Shown: positions 17,837 to 26,452, numbered from the stretch's first letter. The stretch is DNA of 37,979 nucleotides from an uncultured Lachnospiraceae bacterium (GCA_947053345.1 CAMRSM010000035.1:1-37979); one strand, 5' to 3'. Notes: generated by a model not told the origin, from the sequence alone. Numbers and translations: made by a program.

Positions 17837-19264
17837 TCAGCCTTCAAAATTCCCTGCTTCCTCCGGCTCCTTCTCATCCACTGCTTCCCCGTCCGGTTCC
17901 TCTCCCTTGTCATCGACAACAAAGGTGTTCACCGCCTCAATAATCTTAATGCCGATCGTCCCGGTGCGCACAGTCACAAAGGCATCCGTGTCGGAACACA
18001 CCGAAACATAGTAAGTTCCGGGGCCGTAATCCGTCACGTCAATATAGAGTTTCAGGCTCTGCGCCGTCAGCTTGTTCAGTTCCTCCTCCCTGCCCAGTAC
18101 CTTGATATTGATGCCGCTCTTTGTCGTGTAGACCAGATCATACCCTTCCTGCAGGCCGACCACGGAAATATCGTCCCGGCTGACCTTAAAATCCCTTGTC
18201 GGGAGCTTTTCAATATATGCAGTCACCGTAACATACTTTTCATCGTCAACGAGCACATATTTCCCGCCATAGTTTTCGTTCAGGTAAGTCTCAATATTCA
18301 GTTTCGCACCATAATCCTTGCTCTGCATGCTAATGTCAAACGGAATCGTCATGGAGTAAATTTCTTCCAGATCCTCCGCTTTCCCGGCAATCATGATCTC
18401 GGTCGGGACATGCTGGATGCCGGTGCACTCATAACCGTACGCCGGTTCTCCTTCCGTCGTGATCAAAAGCAGGATCTTCTTGACCGGAAGCACCGTCACT
18501 TCCACATTGGCCTCCTTTGTGTCAAACTCAATCGTTGAGGCATCAATCTCGTAACCGTTTTTGTCATATGCGCGGAGCACTGCCTGCCTTTCAAAGCTCT
18601 TCTTCACCTGCCCTGTGCCGACTTCAACCGCCACGCGCTCAATGCGGTCAATCTGCTTTTCCGACCCGGAAATCTGTACAAGATTCGGCTTCACAACCAT
18701 ATTGGATACATAATAGCCCTCTGCTGCTTCCCCTACAGTCTGGATGTCCACGCGGAATGTCTCACTGGTATAATCCTCAAGGGTAAGCGTCATAACTTCC
18801 GGATCTTTCGACTCAATCGTGATATCTATATCCTCTTTATTATATGGACTTTCCCTCCGCACAGACACTTGGATCGGCACCGCATAGACAAGCGACATCT
18901 GCCGGTAATCCGCCACCGCATCAAAATCACGCGCCGTCAGCTTCTCCGCGATCGAGCTTGGCGCGTGTACTTTCAGCGTGACTGTCCGCCCGCTCTCAAT
19001 ATCGCTGATCTTGCCCTGTTCCTGAAGCACACTCTCATTCAGCGAAGTCACGGGAACATCCGGAACCGTCACCGTGATATACGGATCGTCGATGTTCATG
19101 ATCGTCACCCAGACAAGCACGGCAACCAGCAAAGACAAAAACTTCCATCTCAGGTTCTTCTTCAATACCCCGACCGTACCCGAAAAAAAGGCTTTTATAT
19201 GCCGAAACAGCTTATTGTCCGTCCCCTGCTGCCCGTCCTCCGTTTGCTTTCGAATCTCACTCAT
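17837..19264 (-). CDS. cdaR: CdaR, YbbR-domain regulator of diadenylate cyclase
   Basis: This 475-residue protein has an N-terminal cytoplasmic tail of about 40 residues, one membrane helix (FLSLLVAVLVWVTIM), then a long extracellular part made of repeated YbbR domains, recognisable by spaced VPV, VTLKV, VSISG-like and VEVT strands. The acidic C-terminus (EEPDGEAVDEKEPEE) is low complexity. In Bacilli CdaR binds CdaA and adjusts c-di-AMP output. It begins 10 bases after cdaA, with GAGGGG before the ATG at 19264, so the two are surely co-expressed. It would act at the membrane, its YbbR domains facing the cell wall. Confidence 0.93.
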   Translation of the reverse strand: MSEIRKQTEDGQQGTDNKLFRHIKAFFSGTVGVLKKNLRWKFLSLLVAVLVWVTIMNIDDPYITVTVPDVPVTSLNESVLQEQGKISDIESGRTVTLKVHAPSSIAEKLTARDFDAVADYRQMSLVYAVPIQVSVRRESPYNKEDIDITIESKDPEVMTLTLEDYTSETFRVDIQTVGEAAEGYYVSNMVVKPNLVQISGSEKQIDRIERVAVEVGTGQVKKSFERQAVLRAYDKNGYEIDASTIEFDTKEANVEVTVLPVKKILLLITTEGEPAYGYECTGIQHVPTEIMIAGKAEDLEEIYSMTIPFDISMQSKDYGAKLNIETYLNENYGGKYVLVDDEKYVTVTAYIEKLPTRDFKVSRDDISVVGLQEGYDLVYTTKSGINIKVLGREEELNKLTAQSLKLYIDVTDYGPGTYYVSVCSDTDAFVTVRTGTIGIKIIEAVNTFVVDDKGEEPDGEAVDEKEPEEAGNFEG

Positions 19265-19274
19265 AATAAACCCC

Positions 19275-20132
19275 TCAGACCTTTTTTTCCTTCCTGTGCA
19301 AAGAAAATCTTCCCTTCTTTTTCTCCGGTGCCGTCTGAAGCGCGCAGAGCTCCTTTTTCAGCCGGTCCCCGGAAAGCCCGCGGATCAGTTCACCATTTCT
19401 GGCAATGGACACTTTCCCCGTCTCCTCCGAAACGATCACCGTAAAACTGTCCGTCTCCTCGCTGATCCCGACCGCCGCGCGGTGTCTCGTCCCGACCTCC
19501 TTGCTCAGCTGCATATTGCTCGAGAGCGGAAGATAACAGGTCGCCGCCACAAGCTTCCTTCCCCGGATGATCACCGCACCGTCATGGAGCGGCTTGTTCT
19601 CTTCAAAAATACTGATCAGCAGCCCGGAACAGATATTGGCATCGATGATGATCCCTGTTTTCACCCGATCCTGCAGGCTGATCTGGCGCTCGATCACGAT
19701 CAGCGCGCCCGTCTTCTCCTTCGCCATCTGGTAGACGGCATGTACGATCTCGTCTATGTCTTCCTGTGTCAATGCCTCCTGATCTGCAGCACCGCTGCCG
19801 CCGAAAAACGAAGGCACAAGCTCCTTCTGCCCAAGCTGCTCAAGCACCCTGCGCAGTTCCGGCTGGAACAGTATGATCAGTGCGGTGATCCCTACCCCGA
19901 CCGCGTTCACAAAAAGCCATTGAATCGCGTGGAGATCAAAAATATACGCAACCAGCCAACACATGAAAAGGATCAGAAGCCCCTTTAAGACCGACCACGC
20001 ATTTGTTGTCTTGATCCAACGCAGGAAATAATAGATGATCATCGTAATGATCAATATCTCTATAATATCCCCGACTTTCAGCCTTGTCAGCCGGATCAGG
20101 TACTCATCCAAAAACGTCCGGATTCCTCCCAT
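19275..20132 (-). CDS. cdaA: Diadenylate cyclase CdaA
   Basis: This 285-residue protein makes c-di-AMP from two ATP. Three membrane helices occupy roughly residues 20-95, followed by the linker ILFQPELRRVLEQLG, which is a fixed feature of CdaA. The DAC domain then shows the catalytic DGA (184-186, in PLHDGAVIIR) and the GTRHR motif (214-218). All expected catalytic residues are present. Starts at GTG (20135) and ATG (20132) are adjacent; ATG has the better spacing from GGGAGG. The gene precedes cdaR and follows two unrecognised membrane-protein genes. c-di-AMP controls potassium and osmotic balance and wall homeostasis in Firmicutes. glmM, often next in Bacilli, does not follow here. Confidence 0.96.
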   Translation of the reverse strand: MGGIRTFLDEYLIRLTRLKVGDIIEILIITMIIYYFLRWIKTTNAWSVLKGLLILFMCWLVAYIFDLHAIQWLFVNAVGVGITALIILFQPELRRVLEQLGQKELVPSFFGGSGAADQEALTQEDIDEIVHAVYQMAKEKTGALIVIERQISLQDRVKTGIIIDANICSGLLISIFEENKPLHDGAVIIRGRKLVAATCYLPLSSNMQLSKEVGTRHRAAVGISEETDSFTVIVSEETGKVSIARNGELIRGLSGDRLKKELCALQTAPEKKKGRFSLHRKEKKV

Positions 20133-20208
20133 CACCGTTCCTCCCTCCTTCTGTTTTCACCGTTCCTCCCTCCGGGCAGCCTCCCCTGCACACCCGGATT
20201 TCTCTGTC

Positions 20209-21477
20209 TCATTCGTCCCCTGGCTCGCCCCCCTCTTCGTGCGGAGCCTGATAAAAACGCTTCTGCTCGGAGCGAAGCAAGTCATCCTCACCCAGATATT
20301 GCTCCTCCCCGCTCTCGTAACGCTTCGCCGCCCGCATCTCGGCACGCGCCCTCTGCTGTTCCTCCTCGCGTATCTTTTGTTTTTCCTCCTGCATCTTCCG
20401 GTAAAAATAACCGGAACTCTTTCCGCCCTTCTGCCGTCTCACCTGTCCGCCCGCACGGTTTCCGCTCCTCGGACGGAAAATCACCTCCCCGGTCTCCTCG
20501 TCGAGAACCTCCTCGTAATCGTCCTCGTCCTCCTCTTCCTCTGTCCGCTCGTCTTTTTCGTTGATATGTTCTACCTTGCGCTGCGCGATCCCGATTTCGA
20601 TCTTCGGCACCGCTTTGACATAGTAATAGTAATCGTCATCTTCAAACTGGACATTCTCCACTGCGGTATAGTCGAGCACCCTCTTAAAAAACAGCGCCAC
20701 AAACGCCGCCACCGCAGACAGCAGCGTCCCGAGGATCATGCTTCCGAGCGTGACCGCGGAGCCAAAGCGCAGATCACAGATCAAAAAGCCGAACACATTG
20801 ACCACCGCACCAGCCAGGATCGCCAGCTCTGCAGCATATTCCATCTTCTGCCTGCGCACGATGTACACGGCAATGATGACCACCGCAAACACCCCCGAAA
20901 CGATCAAAATATCCTTGCAGGCAAGCAGCGCCTCAAACACCTCCGTATAGAACGGAAGGATATCGTCAAGCGCAAAACTATCGCTCACAACCGTATGCTC
21001 CTTCACGATCTGCAGCATATAATACACTACGACCCCGCACGCCGACGGCAGCATCGTGATCGGGTTTGCCACAAGCCCCATCAGGATCGGCACAAGGTAT
21101 GGCATATGCAATGTCGAAAGAATCGGGATCGCCACTACCACATAGCCATACTGCGGCGCAAACCGCAGAAAAAAGCAATAGAGCACAACAAAAATCAGCG
21201 CCACAAACATTGCCATGAACGGCGATGCCGACGCGATGTGTAAAATGACGAAAGCCATTGCCAGGAACACAAGGATGGAGGATGGCGTAAACGCACACAG
21301 CAATGACACTAAAAGTACCACAACCGTCTTTTCCAGCTTTTCATTATAGCCGATTGCTTTGTTGATCAGCAAAAATGTCACAAGGGCTGCCACAAACTTT
21401 ATCAGCGGATCCACTGCCATCTGGAACTTTTGATAATACGTCCTTAAAAGCGAACGCAATTCTAAAATCTTAACCAT
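20209..21477 (-). CDS. Unrecognised multi-pass membrane protein with long charged tail
   Basis: I do not recognise a named family. The 422-residue product has about eight to ten hydrophobic segments in residues 20-290, with motifs such as FTPSSILVFLAMAF and PYLVPILMGLVANPITMLPSACGV. A cytoplasmic tail of ~130 residues follows, with the acidic run EEEEDEDDYEE and then basic and Gln/Glu-rich helix-forming sequence (QEEKQKIREEEQQR). Four tyrosines in a row occur at DDDYYYY. The start at 21477 overlaps the previous gene by eight bases (ATGGTTAA), which implies translational coupling. It lies 76 bases ahead of cdaA. Its position suggests it works with CdaA or in wall or osmotic homeostasis, but this is inference from location. 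Confidence 0.85.
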   Translation of the reverse strand: MVKILELRSLLRTYYQKFQMAVDPLIKFVAALVTFLLINKAIGYNEKLEKTVVVLLVSLLCAFTPSSILVFLAMAFVILHIASASPFMAMFVALIFVVLYCFFLRFAPQYGYVVVAIPILSTLHMPYLVPILMGLVANPITMLPSACGVVVYYMLQIVKEHTVVSDSFALDDILPFYTEVFEALLACKDILIVSGVFAVVIIAVYIVRRQKMEYAAELAILAGAVVNVFGFLICDLRFGSAVTLGSMILGTLLSAVAAFVALFFKRVLDYTAVENVQFEDDDYYYYVKAVPKIEIGIAQRKVEHINEKDERTEEEEDEDDYEEVLDEETGEVIFRPRSGNRAGGQVRRQKGGKSSGYFYRKMQEEKQKIREEEQQRARAEMRAAKRYESGEEQYLGEDDLLRSEQKRFYQAPHEEGGEPGDE

Positions 21478-21904
21478 TGCTTTCCTCCTCTTTTCCTGCG
21501 GCAGTCCCGCTGCCTTCCTCCTCGCGGTAAATCTTCTTCATGATCTTTAATATCCGGAAATACCGTGTCAATTTCCCTCTTGACAGATCATATTGGATCG
21601 AGTAGCCGATGATCGCCCCAACAACATATACCGTCACCAACACCACGTAAATGACAAGCACTGTCACCCCGATCGCCTTATAGTCAAGATTGACGGCCTG
21701 GGCAATCAGATATTCCGATTTGTAGAGCGCGACCATCAGCAAAATCAGAAGATATCCGACCGTGACTGCCAAGATCGTCTTCAGGATATGAAGCCTGACG
21801 TAATCAGTCTTATAATATTTGCTCAGCCTGATATCTTCCCTGCCCTCCCCCGTCTCGTACAGGGCAAGCTTTGTCATCAGGCGTGTTTTTCTGATGTTTA
21901 TCAT
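21470..21904 (-). CDS. Small membrane protein of unknown function, first gene of cdaA cluster
   Basis: The 144-residue product has two strong hydrophobic helices (ILKTILAVTVGYLLILLMVAL and IGVTVLVIYVVLVTVYVVGAI region), flanked by a basic N-terminal part (MINIRKTRLMTK) and a charged C-terminal tail (EEEGSGTAAGKEEESNG). No family is recognised. The ATG at 21904 is chosen because AAAGGGG lies just upstream; the longer frame to 22003 has no such signal. Its stop overlaps the start of the next membrane-protein gene. It appears to head the operon that ends with cdaA and cdaR. The upstream palindrome at 22055-22082 is its likely control region. Confidence 0.83.
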   Translation of the reverse strand: MINIRKTRLMTKLALYETGEGREDIRLSKYYKTDYVRLHILKTILAVTVGYLLILLMVALYKSEYLIAQAVNLDYKAIGVTVLVIYVVLVTVYVVGAIIGYSIQYDLSRGKLTRYFRILKIMKKIYREEEGSGTAAGKEEESNG

Positions 21905-22054
21905 CCATACACCCCTTTCTAGGCATATCGCAGCTGCACCCGCGATGCCACACTCCCTCCGCAGATTCTGCCTCCTTTTAACATTGTAGGCATTTTTTCC
22001 CATGTCTATACGGAGACTTAGGAAAAAAGCACATTCATTTCCAAATTATAGACA

Positions 22055-22082
22055 TGTTATAATCTCTGACGAGATTATAACA
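22055..22082. promoter_or_regulatory. Perfect 12-bp palindrome carrying extended -10 boxes on both strands
   Basis: TGTTATAATCTC and GAGATTATAACA are exact inverted copies around a 4-base centre (TGAC). Each arm contains TG-T-TATAAT, a textbook extended -10, one per strand. A third TATAAT lies at 22045-22050 on the minus strand. No good -35 is seen. The element sits ~150 bases before the gene at 21904 and is a candidate promoter-operator for the cdaA cluster. Confidence 0.55.
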
Positions 22083-22153
22083 CAAGACCACCGAAATGGC
22101 GAGAACTTTTTTCTTACGAATGCGGACGCGGACATGGTTCCCCAAAATAAGAG

Positions 22154-22193
22154 AAAAAAAGAGGGGAACCAGGAACTGGCTCCCTCTTTTTTT
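22154..22193 (-). terminator. Terminator after cotJC
   Basis: In the transcript sense, AGAGGGAGCCA pairs with TGGTTCCCCTCT (one bulge) and is followed by seven U. A-runs on the other side mean it could also stop rightward transcription. Confidence 0.85.
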
Positions 22194-22202
22194 ATTCTTT
22201 CC

Positions 22203-22805
22203 TTAGCACTTCTGGTCAAATGCCGGATTAAATGCGTAGTAGTTCTTCGAATCGAGTTCTTCCTGCACAAGACGCAGGCTTTCGCCGAATCTCTGATAAT
22301 GGACGATCTCGCGCTCCCTCAAAAAGCGGATCGGGTCGCAGATATCATGATCGTGCACGAGCCTTAAAATATTGTCATAGGTCGTGCGCGCTTTCTGCTC
22401 TGCTGCCATATCCTCATGGATATCGGTGATCGGGTCACCCTTCGACTGGAAATAGGTGGATGTCCAAGGCGCGCCGGATGCCGCCTGCGGCCAGATGCCG
22501 AGCGTATGATCTACATAATAATTCGCGAACGGGCTTCCCTCGATCTGCTCCGGTGTCAGATTTCTTGTGAGCTGGTGCACGATCGCCGATACGATCTCCA
22601 TATGCGCAAGCTCCTCGGTGCCGATATCCGTCAGCACGCCCGCCACCTGACGGTTCTTCATCGCGTACCGCTGGGAAAGATAGCGCATGGAGGCGGCGAG
22701 CTCGCCGTCCGGTCCACCGAACTGGCTTATAATCACCATCGCCAATTCCGGATTGGTCTGCCGGATATTTACCGGGTACTGTAATCTTCTCTCATAACTC
22801 CACAT
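22203..22805 (-). CDS. cotJC: Spore coat protein CotJC, manganese-catalase-like
   Basis: This 200-residue protein is a ferritin-like four-helix bundle of the Mn-catalase family. Metal ligands expected for the di-manganese site are visible: Glu in GPDGELAASMRYL, Glu and His in GTEELAHMEIV, Glu in DMAAEQKARTTY, and Glu/His in EREIVHYQRFGE. The TLGIWPQAASGAPWTSTYFQ segment is typical of CotJC. It is thought to sit in the spore coat and may give peroxide resistance. The ATG at 22805 lies just after the cotJB stop, with AAGGAG overlapping the end of cotJB. It is the last gene of cotJABC and is followed by a strong terminator. Confidence 0.95.
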   Translation of the reverse strand: MWSYERRLQYPVNIRQTNPELAMVIISQFGGPDGELAASMRYLSQRYAMKNRQVAGVLTDIGTEELAHMEIVSAIVHQLTRNLTPEQIEGSPFANYYVDHTLGIWPQAASGAPWTSTYFQSKGDPITDIHEDMAAEQKARTTYDNILRLVHDHDICDPIRFLREREIVHYQRFGESLRLVQEELDSKNYYAFNPAFDQKC

Positions 22806-22808
22806 AAA

Positions 22809-23069
22809 CTAGCACTCTCCTTCCCACGGCCACGGAGCATTCACCCATCTCCAGTGTTCGTCACAAACATTGTTGTTATAAAAATTCATCGGGCCGTAGA
22901 GCTTTTCGAATTTGTGGATATGCTCGTCGCGCTTTTTTGCAAGCTCGTTAAAGCGCACCAGCGCCTCACTGCAGTCCGGATGTGTATCCAAGAAGATCCT
23001 CAGATCATCCATAGAAAAGCTGATCTTCCCAATGTGGTTCAGCATTTCCTGCCGGCTCATCTCACCCAT
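22809..23069 (-). CDS. cotJB: Spore coat protein CotJB
   Basis: This 86-residue protein has the CotJB pattern: a helical start (MLNHIGKISFSMDDLRIFLDTHP), a central helix (ALVRFNELAKKRDEHIHKFEKLYGP), and the aromatic C-terminus WRWVNAPWPWEGEC, rich in tryptophan. It is made during sporulation as part of the coat with CotJA and CotJC. The ATG at 23069 comes one base after the cotJA stop codon, and its ribosome-binding site (AAGGAGG) lies inside the last codons of cotJA, so the two should be coupled. Confidence 0.95.
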   Translation of the reverse strand: MGEMSRQEMLNHIGKISFSMDDLRIFLDTHPDCSEALVRFNELAKKRDEHIHKFEKLYGPMNFYNNNVCDEHWRWVNAPWPWEGEC

Positions 23070-23070
23070 G

Positions 23071-23604
23071 TCAGTTGCACCTCCTTGCCATAAAATCGAG
23101 GTCTAGCTGCGCAAAGATCGTTCCCCTGCACCAGGCTTCCTCCTCGGAGCAGACATTCCTGTAGTCCTGCCACGGCACGTATGCCATCGCAAGTGCCATC
23201 CCCGCAACCGGGTCTTGTTTCGACGGGAAGCAATCATAGTCCGGCTCATCCGACGGACGGCAGTTGTTTCCCGGCCGCGGCATAACACATTGCGGCGGCA
23301 TGCAGCACGGCTTCGGCTCACAACATGGCTCCGGCTCACAGCACGGCTTCGGCTCGCAGCATGGCTCCGGCTCGCAGCATGGCTCCGGCTCATGGCACGG
23401 CTCCGGATTACAACACCCGTTCCCCGGCTGCGTTACACAACATTGCGGTTCCGGCTCACAGCAATCGTTCCCCGGCTGCGGCGTGCCGCAATTATTCCCC
23501 TGTGCCGGGCATGGCCTCGGCATACCACAACCTCTGTTTGAAAAACCCATATTCGTCCGCGGCTGGCCTCCCATCTGCGGCGATCTGAAATTATTCCGAT
23601 ACAT
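23071..23604 (-). CDS. cotJA: Spore coat-associated protein CotJA with Cys/Pro/Glu repeat expansion
   Basis: The 177-residue product ends with the conserved CotJA domain (AYVPWQDYRNVCSEEEAWCRG, then TIFAQLDLDF). Most CotJA proteins are much shorter. Here residues ~25-115 are an added Cys-, Pro- and Glu-rich region, with PCCEPE and PCCEPK units in tandem at about residues 75-102, encoded by ~18-bp DNA repeats at 23290-23410. By my count 26 of 177 residues are Cys, several in pairs, which suggests metal binding or disulfide cross-linking in the coat. The ATG at 23604 has AGGGAG upstream; the longer frame to 23664 lacks a site. A CATATTATG upstream (near 23700) loosely resembles a sporulation-sigma -10, unproven. 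Confidence 0.9.
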   Translation of the reverse strand: MYRNNFRSPQMGGQPRTNMGFSNRGCGMPRPCPAQGNNCGTPQPGNDCCEPEPQCCVTQPGNGCCNPEPCHEPEPCCEPEPCCEPKPCCEPEPCCEPKPCCMPPQCVMPRPGNNCRPSDEPDYDCFPSKQDPVAGMALAMAYVPWQDYRNVCSEEEAWCRGTIFAQLDLDFMARRCN

Positions 23605-23744
23605 AATCTCCCTCTTTCTGCGTGGTATGCTCTTGCCATAAAATCCGCAGGATGCGCACCACACAAAGCGCCTCCTGACGCTTTTCCTTCGTTCACTACA
23701 TAATATGGGGTTTCACGGAAACGGTTACAAAAAACGGCGTGCGC

Positions 23745-23782
23745 AAAAAAGGACTGCCCTGCGGTTTCCCGCATGGCAGTCC
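23745..23782 (-). terminator. Strong terminator after purE
   Basis: In the transcript sense, GGACTGCC..TGCGG pairs with CCGCA..GGCAGTCC around a GAAA-like loop, followed by six U. It lies 22 bases after the purE stop. Confidence 0.95.
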
Positions 23783-23803
23783 CTCCCCGGCAGCATTGCC
23801 CTC

Positions 23804-24310
23804 TTATTTGTTGTACTCTTTATAGCCAACCCGCTCCAGCTTCTCTTTCTTCGCAACCACACCGTCTTTGAGCTCCTCCTTGTAAGCTTTCAGCTTCGCG
23901 AGCAGCCCTTCATCGGAGGTCGCAAGAATCTTCGCCGCAAGGATGCCCGCATTCGCCGCCCCGTCAATCGCGACGGTCGCCACCGGGATGCCGGATGGCA
24001 TCTGGACGATGGAGTAAAGCGAGTCCACACCGCCGAGCGCTTTCGTATGGATCGGTACACCAATCACCGGCATCGGGAAGATCGCTGCCGCCATCCCCGG
24101 CAGGTGCGCCGCACCACCCGCGCCCGCGATGATCACCTTAAATCCCTTTTCCTCTGCACTCTTGGCATAATCAAAGAAAATATCCGGCATGCGGTGCGCG
24201 GAAATCACCGTCATCTCATATTCAATCCCGAATTTTTCCAACATTTCTGCTGCCTTGCCCATGATCGGCAGATCCGAATCGCTGCCCATCACAATACCTA
24301 CTTTTGCCAT
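23804..24310 (-). CDS. purE: N5-carboxyaminoimidazole ribonucleotide mutase
   Basis: This 168-residue class I PurE interconverts N5-CAIR and CAIR in purine synthesis. The N-terminal motif [11 protein letters not shown] binds the phosphate, ISAHRMPD carries the catalytic His, and [12 protein letters not shown] and [30 protein letters not shown] complete the active site. The length is normal. The ATG at 24310 has AGGAGG seven bases upstream. It follows the M29 peptidase gene after 53 bases with no visible promoter, so the two may be co-transcribed. purK and other pur genes are not in the window. Confidence 0.97.
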   Translation of the reverse strand: MAKVGIVMGSDSDLPIMGKAAEMLEKFGIEYEMTVISAHRMPDIFFDYAKSAEEKGFKVIIAGAGGAAHLPGMAAAIFPMPVIGVPIHTKALGGVDSLYSIVQMPSGIPVATVAIDGAANAGILAAKILATSDEGLLAKLKAYKEELKDGVVAKKEKLERVGYKEYNK

Positions 24311-24363
24311 GTCTTATCCTCCTGAGTTGTATTTCTATGTTTTGCTGTACCCCGCCAAAACGG

Positions 24364-26445
24364 CTAAGCACTAACATTCAGTCCCTGCGCCCCCTCAATC
24401 ACAAACCTGCCGTCGCGGATCAGCACCCGCTTCGTCCCGTCCGGCCGCAGCACCGAAATTTCTGCGATTTCATTGTACGGGATCGTGATATCCGTATGGC
24501 AGTTCATATACGCTTTCGCAGGATCGGTCTTTCGTAAAAGTGACACTTCATTGTCCCTCGCGATGATCTCCTTGCCGTCCGGATTGAAAACCGCATGATC
24601 CTCACTCATTTTATAACAGGTATCTCCCAGTGCAAAATGCGGCCCGGTCTTTTCCGCGATCAGGATCGGCAATTTTGAAAAAATGCCGTATTTCCTTCCC
24701 ATCTCGTAGGCGGGCATGTTTGTCCCAATCGCAAATTCGCCGATTGGCAATGTCTCATGACCGTGCAGGATATTTTCAAAAATGTACCTGCGGCTTTCCT
24801 GCACGTCCGGGAAATTCGCACACCTATAATCCGTGACCATACCGTCCGAAAAAGTAAATTCCAGATCCCGGTACTCCAAACCGTTGAGAAAAACACGGCT
24901 CACATGCAGCACCCCGTCCGTCCCGGCAAGCACGGGGGAAGTAAAGACCTCCCCGACCGGGATATTGACATCCGCCGTACAATTCTCAAAATTCGTCTGC
25001 CGCACCGGATCTGCCAGTTCATGCAGGCAAACCACCATATCAGTGCGGTTTTCCCCTGCCCCGCGCACCCGTACCCGGTCTCCGGAATCCAGCGCGTCCA
25101 CAAGCACCTGCTGCATCTTTTTGTACGCGTCATTGTCCAAAGTATTCAGCCGGATTGTCCCGGCAAAAATCTCCTCAAACTTTTCCCCGATCGAAGGCAG
25201 CGGAAACGCAATGATCGTGTAGGAAGTCTCCTCCGGCTTGACGTAATCCGTCAGGCGCAGGCTAAGCTCCCTGCCCGTCTCAAGCATCCGCTCCGTCACC
25301 TGCCCGTCCCTGCAGACGGCCTCCTTTTTATTGACCGGGCAAAATTCCGGCTGCCCGAAGACCTCAAGCACCGCCGGTCCCGCGAACGCGGCATATTCCG
25401 GGCGGTAATACTCCCGGGCGGCCTTCGCTGCCGCCAGGATCGCTTTCTGCATTTTTTTGTCATAGCAGAGCGCCATGTCATTCCTGTGGTCGTACTCATA
25501 CTGCGGGTTGGCGCTTGTCGAAAAGTAACCGTCCTTGCGCCCATAGCTGCGGGCGGAAAGATAGGTTGGCGCGCGGTGCACCGTCACCTTTTTTCCCATA
25601 TTCTCAAACATCGCGACTGCGTGCCGCAGCATGCGCTCAAAGCCGATCACATAGCGGATATTGACGATTTCCTTCACCGAAAAATCCGCCCCCATCACCT
25701 GAAACCCCCGCACATAACCATCCACATAGGTGAATGCCATCCTGCGCACGGTCTCCTCCGGCAGGGAATCGAGATATCCGGCGAGCCTCTGCTCATTGTC
25801 CGTGATATACTCACCGAAATAATATAAATAGCGCGGATCCGAAAGCCCGGATTCCATGATGATATCCCGCGCGAATGTGTAGGTCGGATCCTGCTTTTCG
25901 CGGACAGATGCCATGTAAAATCCCTGCATGTAATCGTGCAGGTAATAGTAGAGCGCCTCCCGTGCCTCCCCTAAAGTATAATCACCCTCTACCTCAAAGC
26001 AGTTGTACAGCTCAACCAGAAGCTCCATCGCCCATGTCACCGGCAAGAGACGGCCCTCGAACGCGCACGCCGTCAGGCTGCGCAGTTCCGAGTAAACCGC
26101 CGAGAGCAGCTGCCCGTACTCTGAAAGCCGTTGTGCCGCATAAGACGGATTGCCATAACTTGTCCCGTAATGTTCCGGGAGAATGTCCTCGTAAAGCGCA
26201 TGGTTAAGACCGGATAATTCCTCCAACCCCATCCGGTACAATTCCCCGGAATGCACCGCCTCCGCCGCTTTCGTCACCAAAGCGATAAAATCCGCCATCG
26301 CGGCAAAATAATCACGGAGGGGCTCCCGCACACTCACTTCTTGCTTAAATCCGGCAATCCGCTCCTTCGCGAGTTCATACCGTTCCCGGATTCCCTCGTT
26401 CTCTTCCTTCAAAATCTCCAATGTGCGCATCCGTATGTTCTCCAT
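24364..26445 (-). CDS. M29-family metallo-aminopeptidase with long N-terminal extension
   Basis: The 693-residue product carries in its last ~200 residues the M29 (AmpS/AmpT-type) metal site: Glu499 in GEVFTSP, Glu570 in IGEFAIGTN, Glu598 and His603 in EKTGPHFALGD, and His650 and Asp652 in CHTDITI. Spacings match the family, so it is probably an active aminopeptidase. M29 enzymes are usually near 400 residues. Here ~280 extra residues, mainly helical and rich in Tyr and Glu (for example YYYLHDYMQGFYMAS), precede the peptidase; I recognise no domain in them. There is no signal peptide. The ATG at 26445 has GGGAG upstream, within a leader duplicated at 27736. Confidence 0.88.
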   Translation of the reverse strand: MENIRMRTLEILKEENEGIRERYELAKERIAGFKQEVSVREPLRDYFAAMADFIALVTKAAEAVHSGELYRMGLEELSGLNHALYEDILPEHYGTSYGNPSYAAQRLSEYGQLLSAVYSELRSLTACAFEGRLLPVTWAMELLVELYNCFEVEGDYTLGEAREALYYYLHDYMQGFYMASVREKQDPTYTFARDIIMESGLSDPRYLYYFGEYITDNEQRLAGYLDSLPEETVRRMAFTYVDGYVRGFQVMGADFSVKEIVNIRYVIGFERMLRHAVAMFENMGKKVTVHRAPTYLSARSYGRKDGYFSTSANPQYEYDHRNDMALCYDKKMQKAILAAAKAAREYYRPEYAAFAGPAVLEVFGQPEFCPVNKKEAVCRDGQVTERMLETGRELSLRLTDYVKPEETSYTIIAFPLPSIGEKFEEIFAGTIRLNTLDNDAYKKMQQVLVDALDSGDRVRVRGAGENRTDMVVCLHELADPVRQTNFENCTADVNIPVGEVFTSPVLAGTDGVLHVSRVFLNGLEYRDLEFTFSDGMVTDYRCANFPDVQESRRYIFENILHGHETLPIGEFAIGTNMPAYEMGRKYGIFSKLPILIAEKTGPHFALGDTCYKMSEDHAVFNPDGKEIIARDNEVSLLRKTDPAKAYMNCHTDITIPYNEIAEISVLRPDGTKRVLIRDGRFVIEGAQGLNVSA

Positions 26446-26452
26446 TCATTTT

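Noticed and set aside
20035-21243. 402-codon plus-strand open frame
   Set aside because: It is antisense to the membrane protein ahead of cdaA; its Arg/His-rich second half mirrors the acidic tail of the true gene.
22055-22082. PerR or Fur box
   Set aside because: PerR boxes are TTATAAT-n-ATTATAA; here the arms are separated by ten bases, so the spacing is wrong.
23290-23410. DNA repeat as an independent mobile element
   Set aside because: The ~18-bp repeats are in frame and encode the CysCysGluPro units of CotJA; they are a coding repeat.
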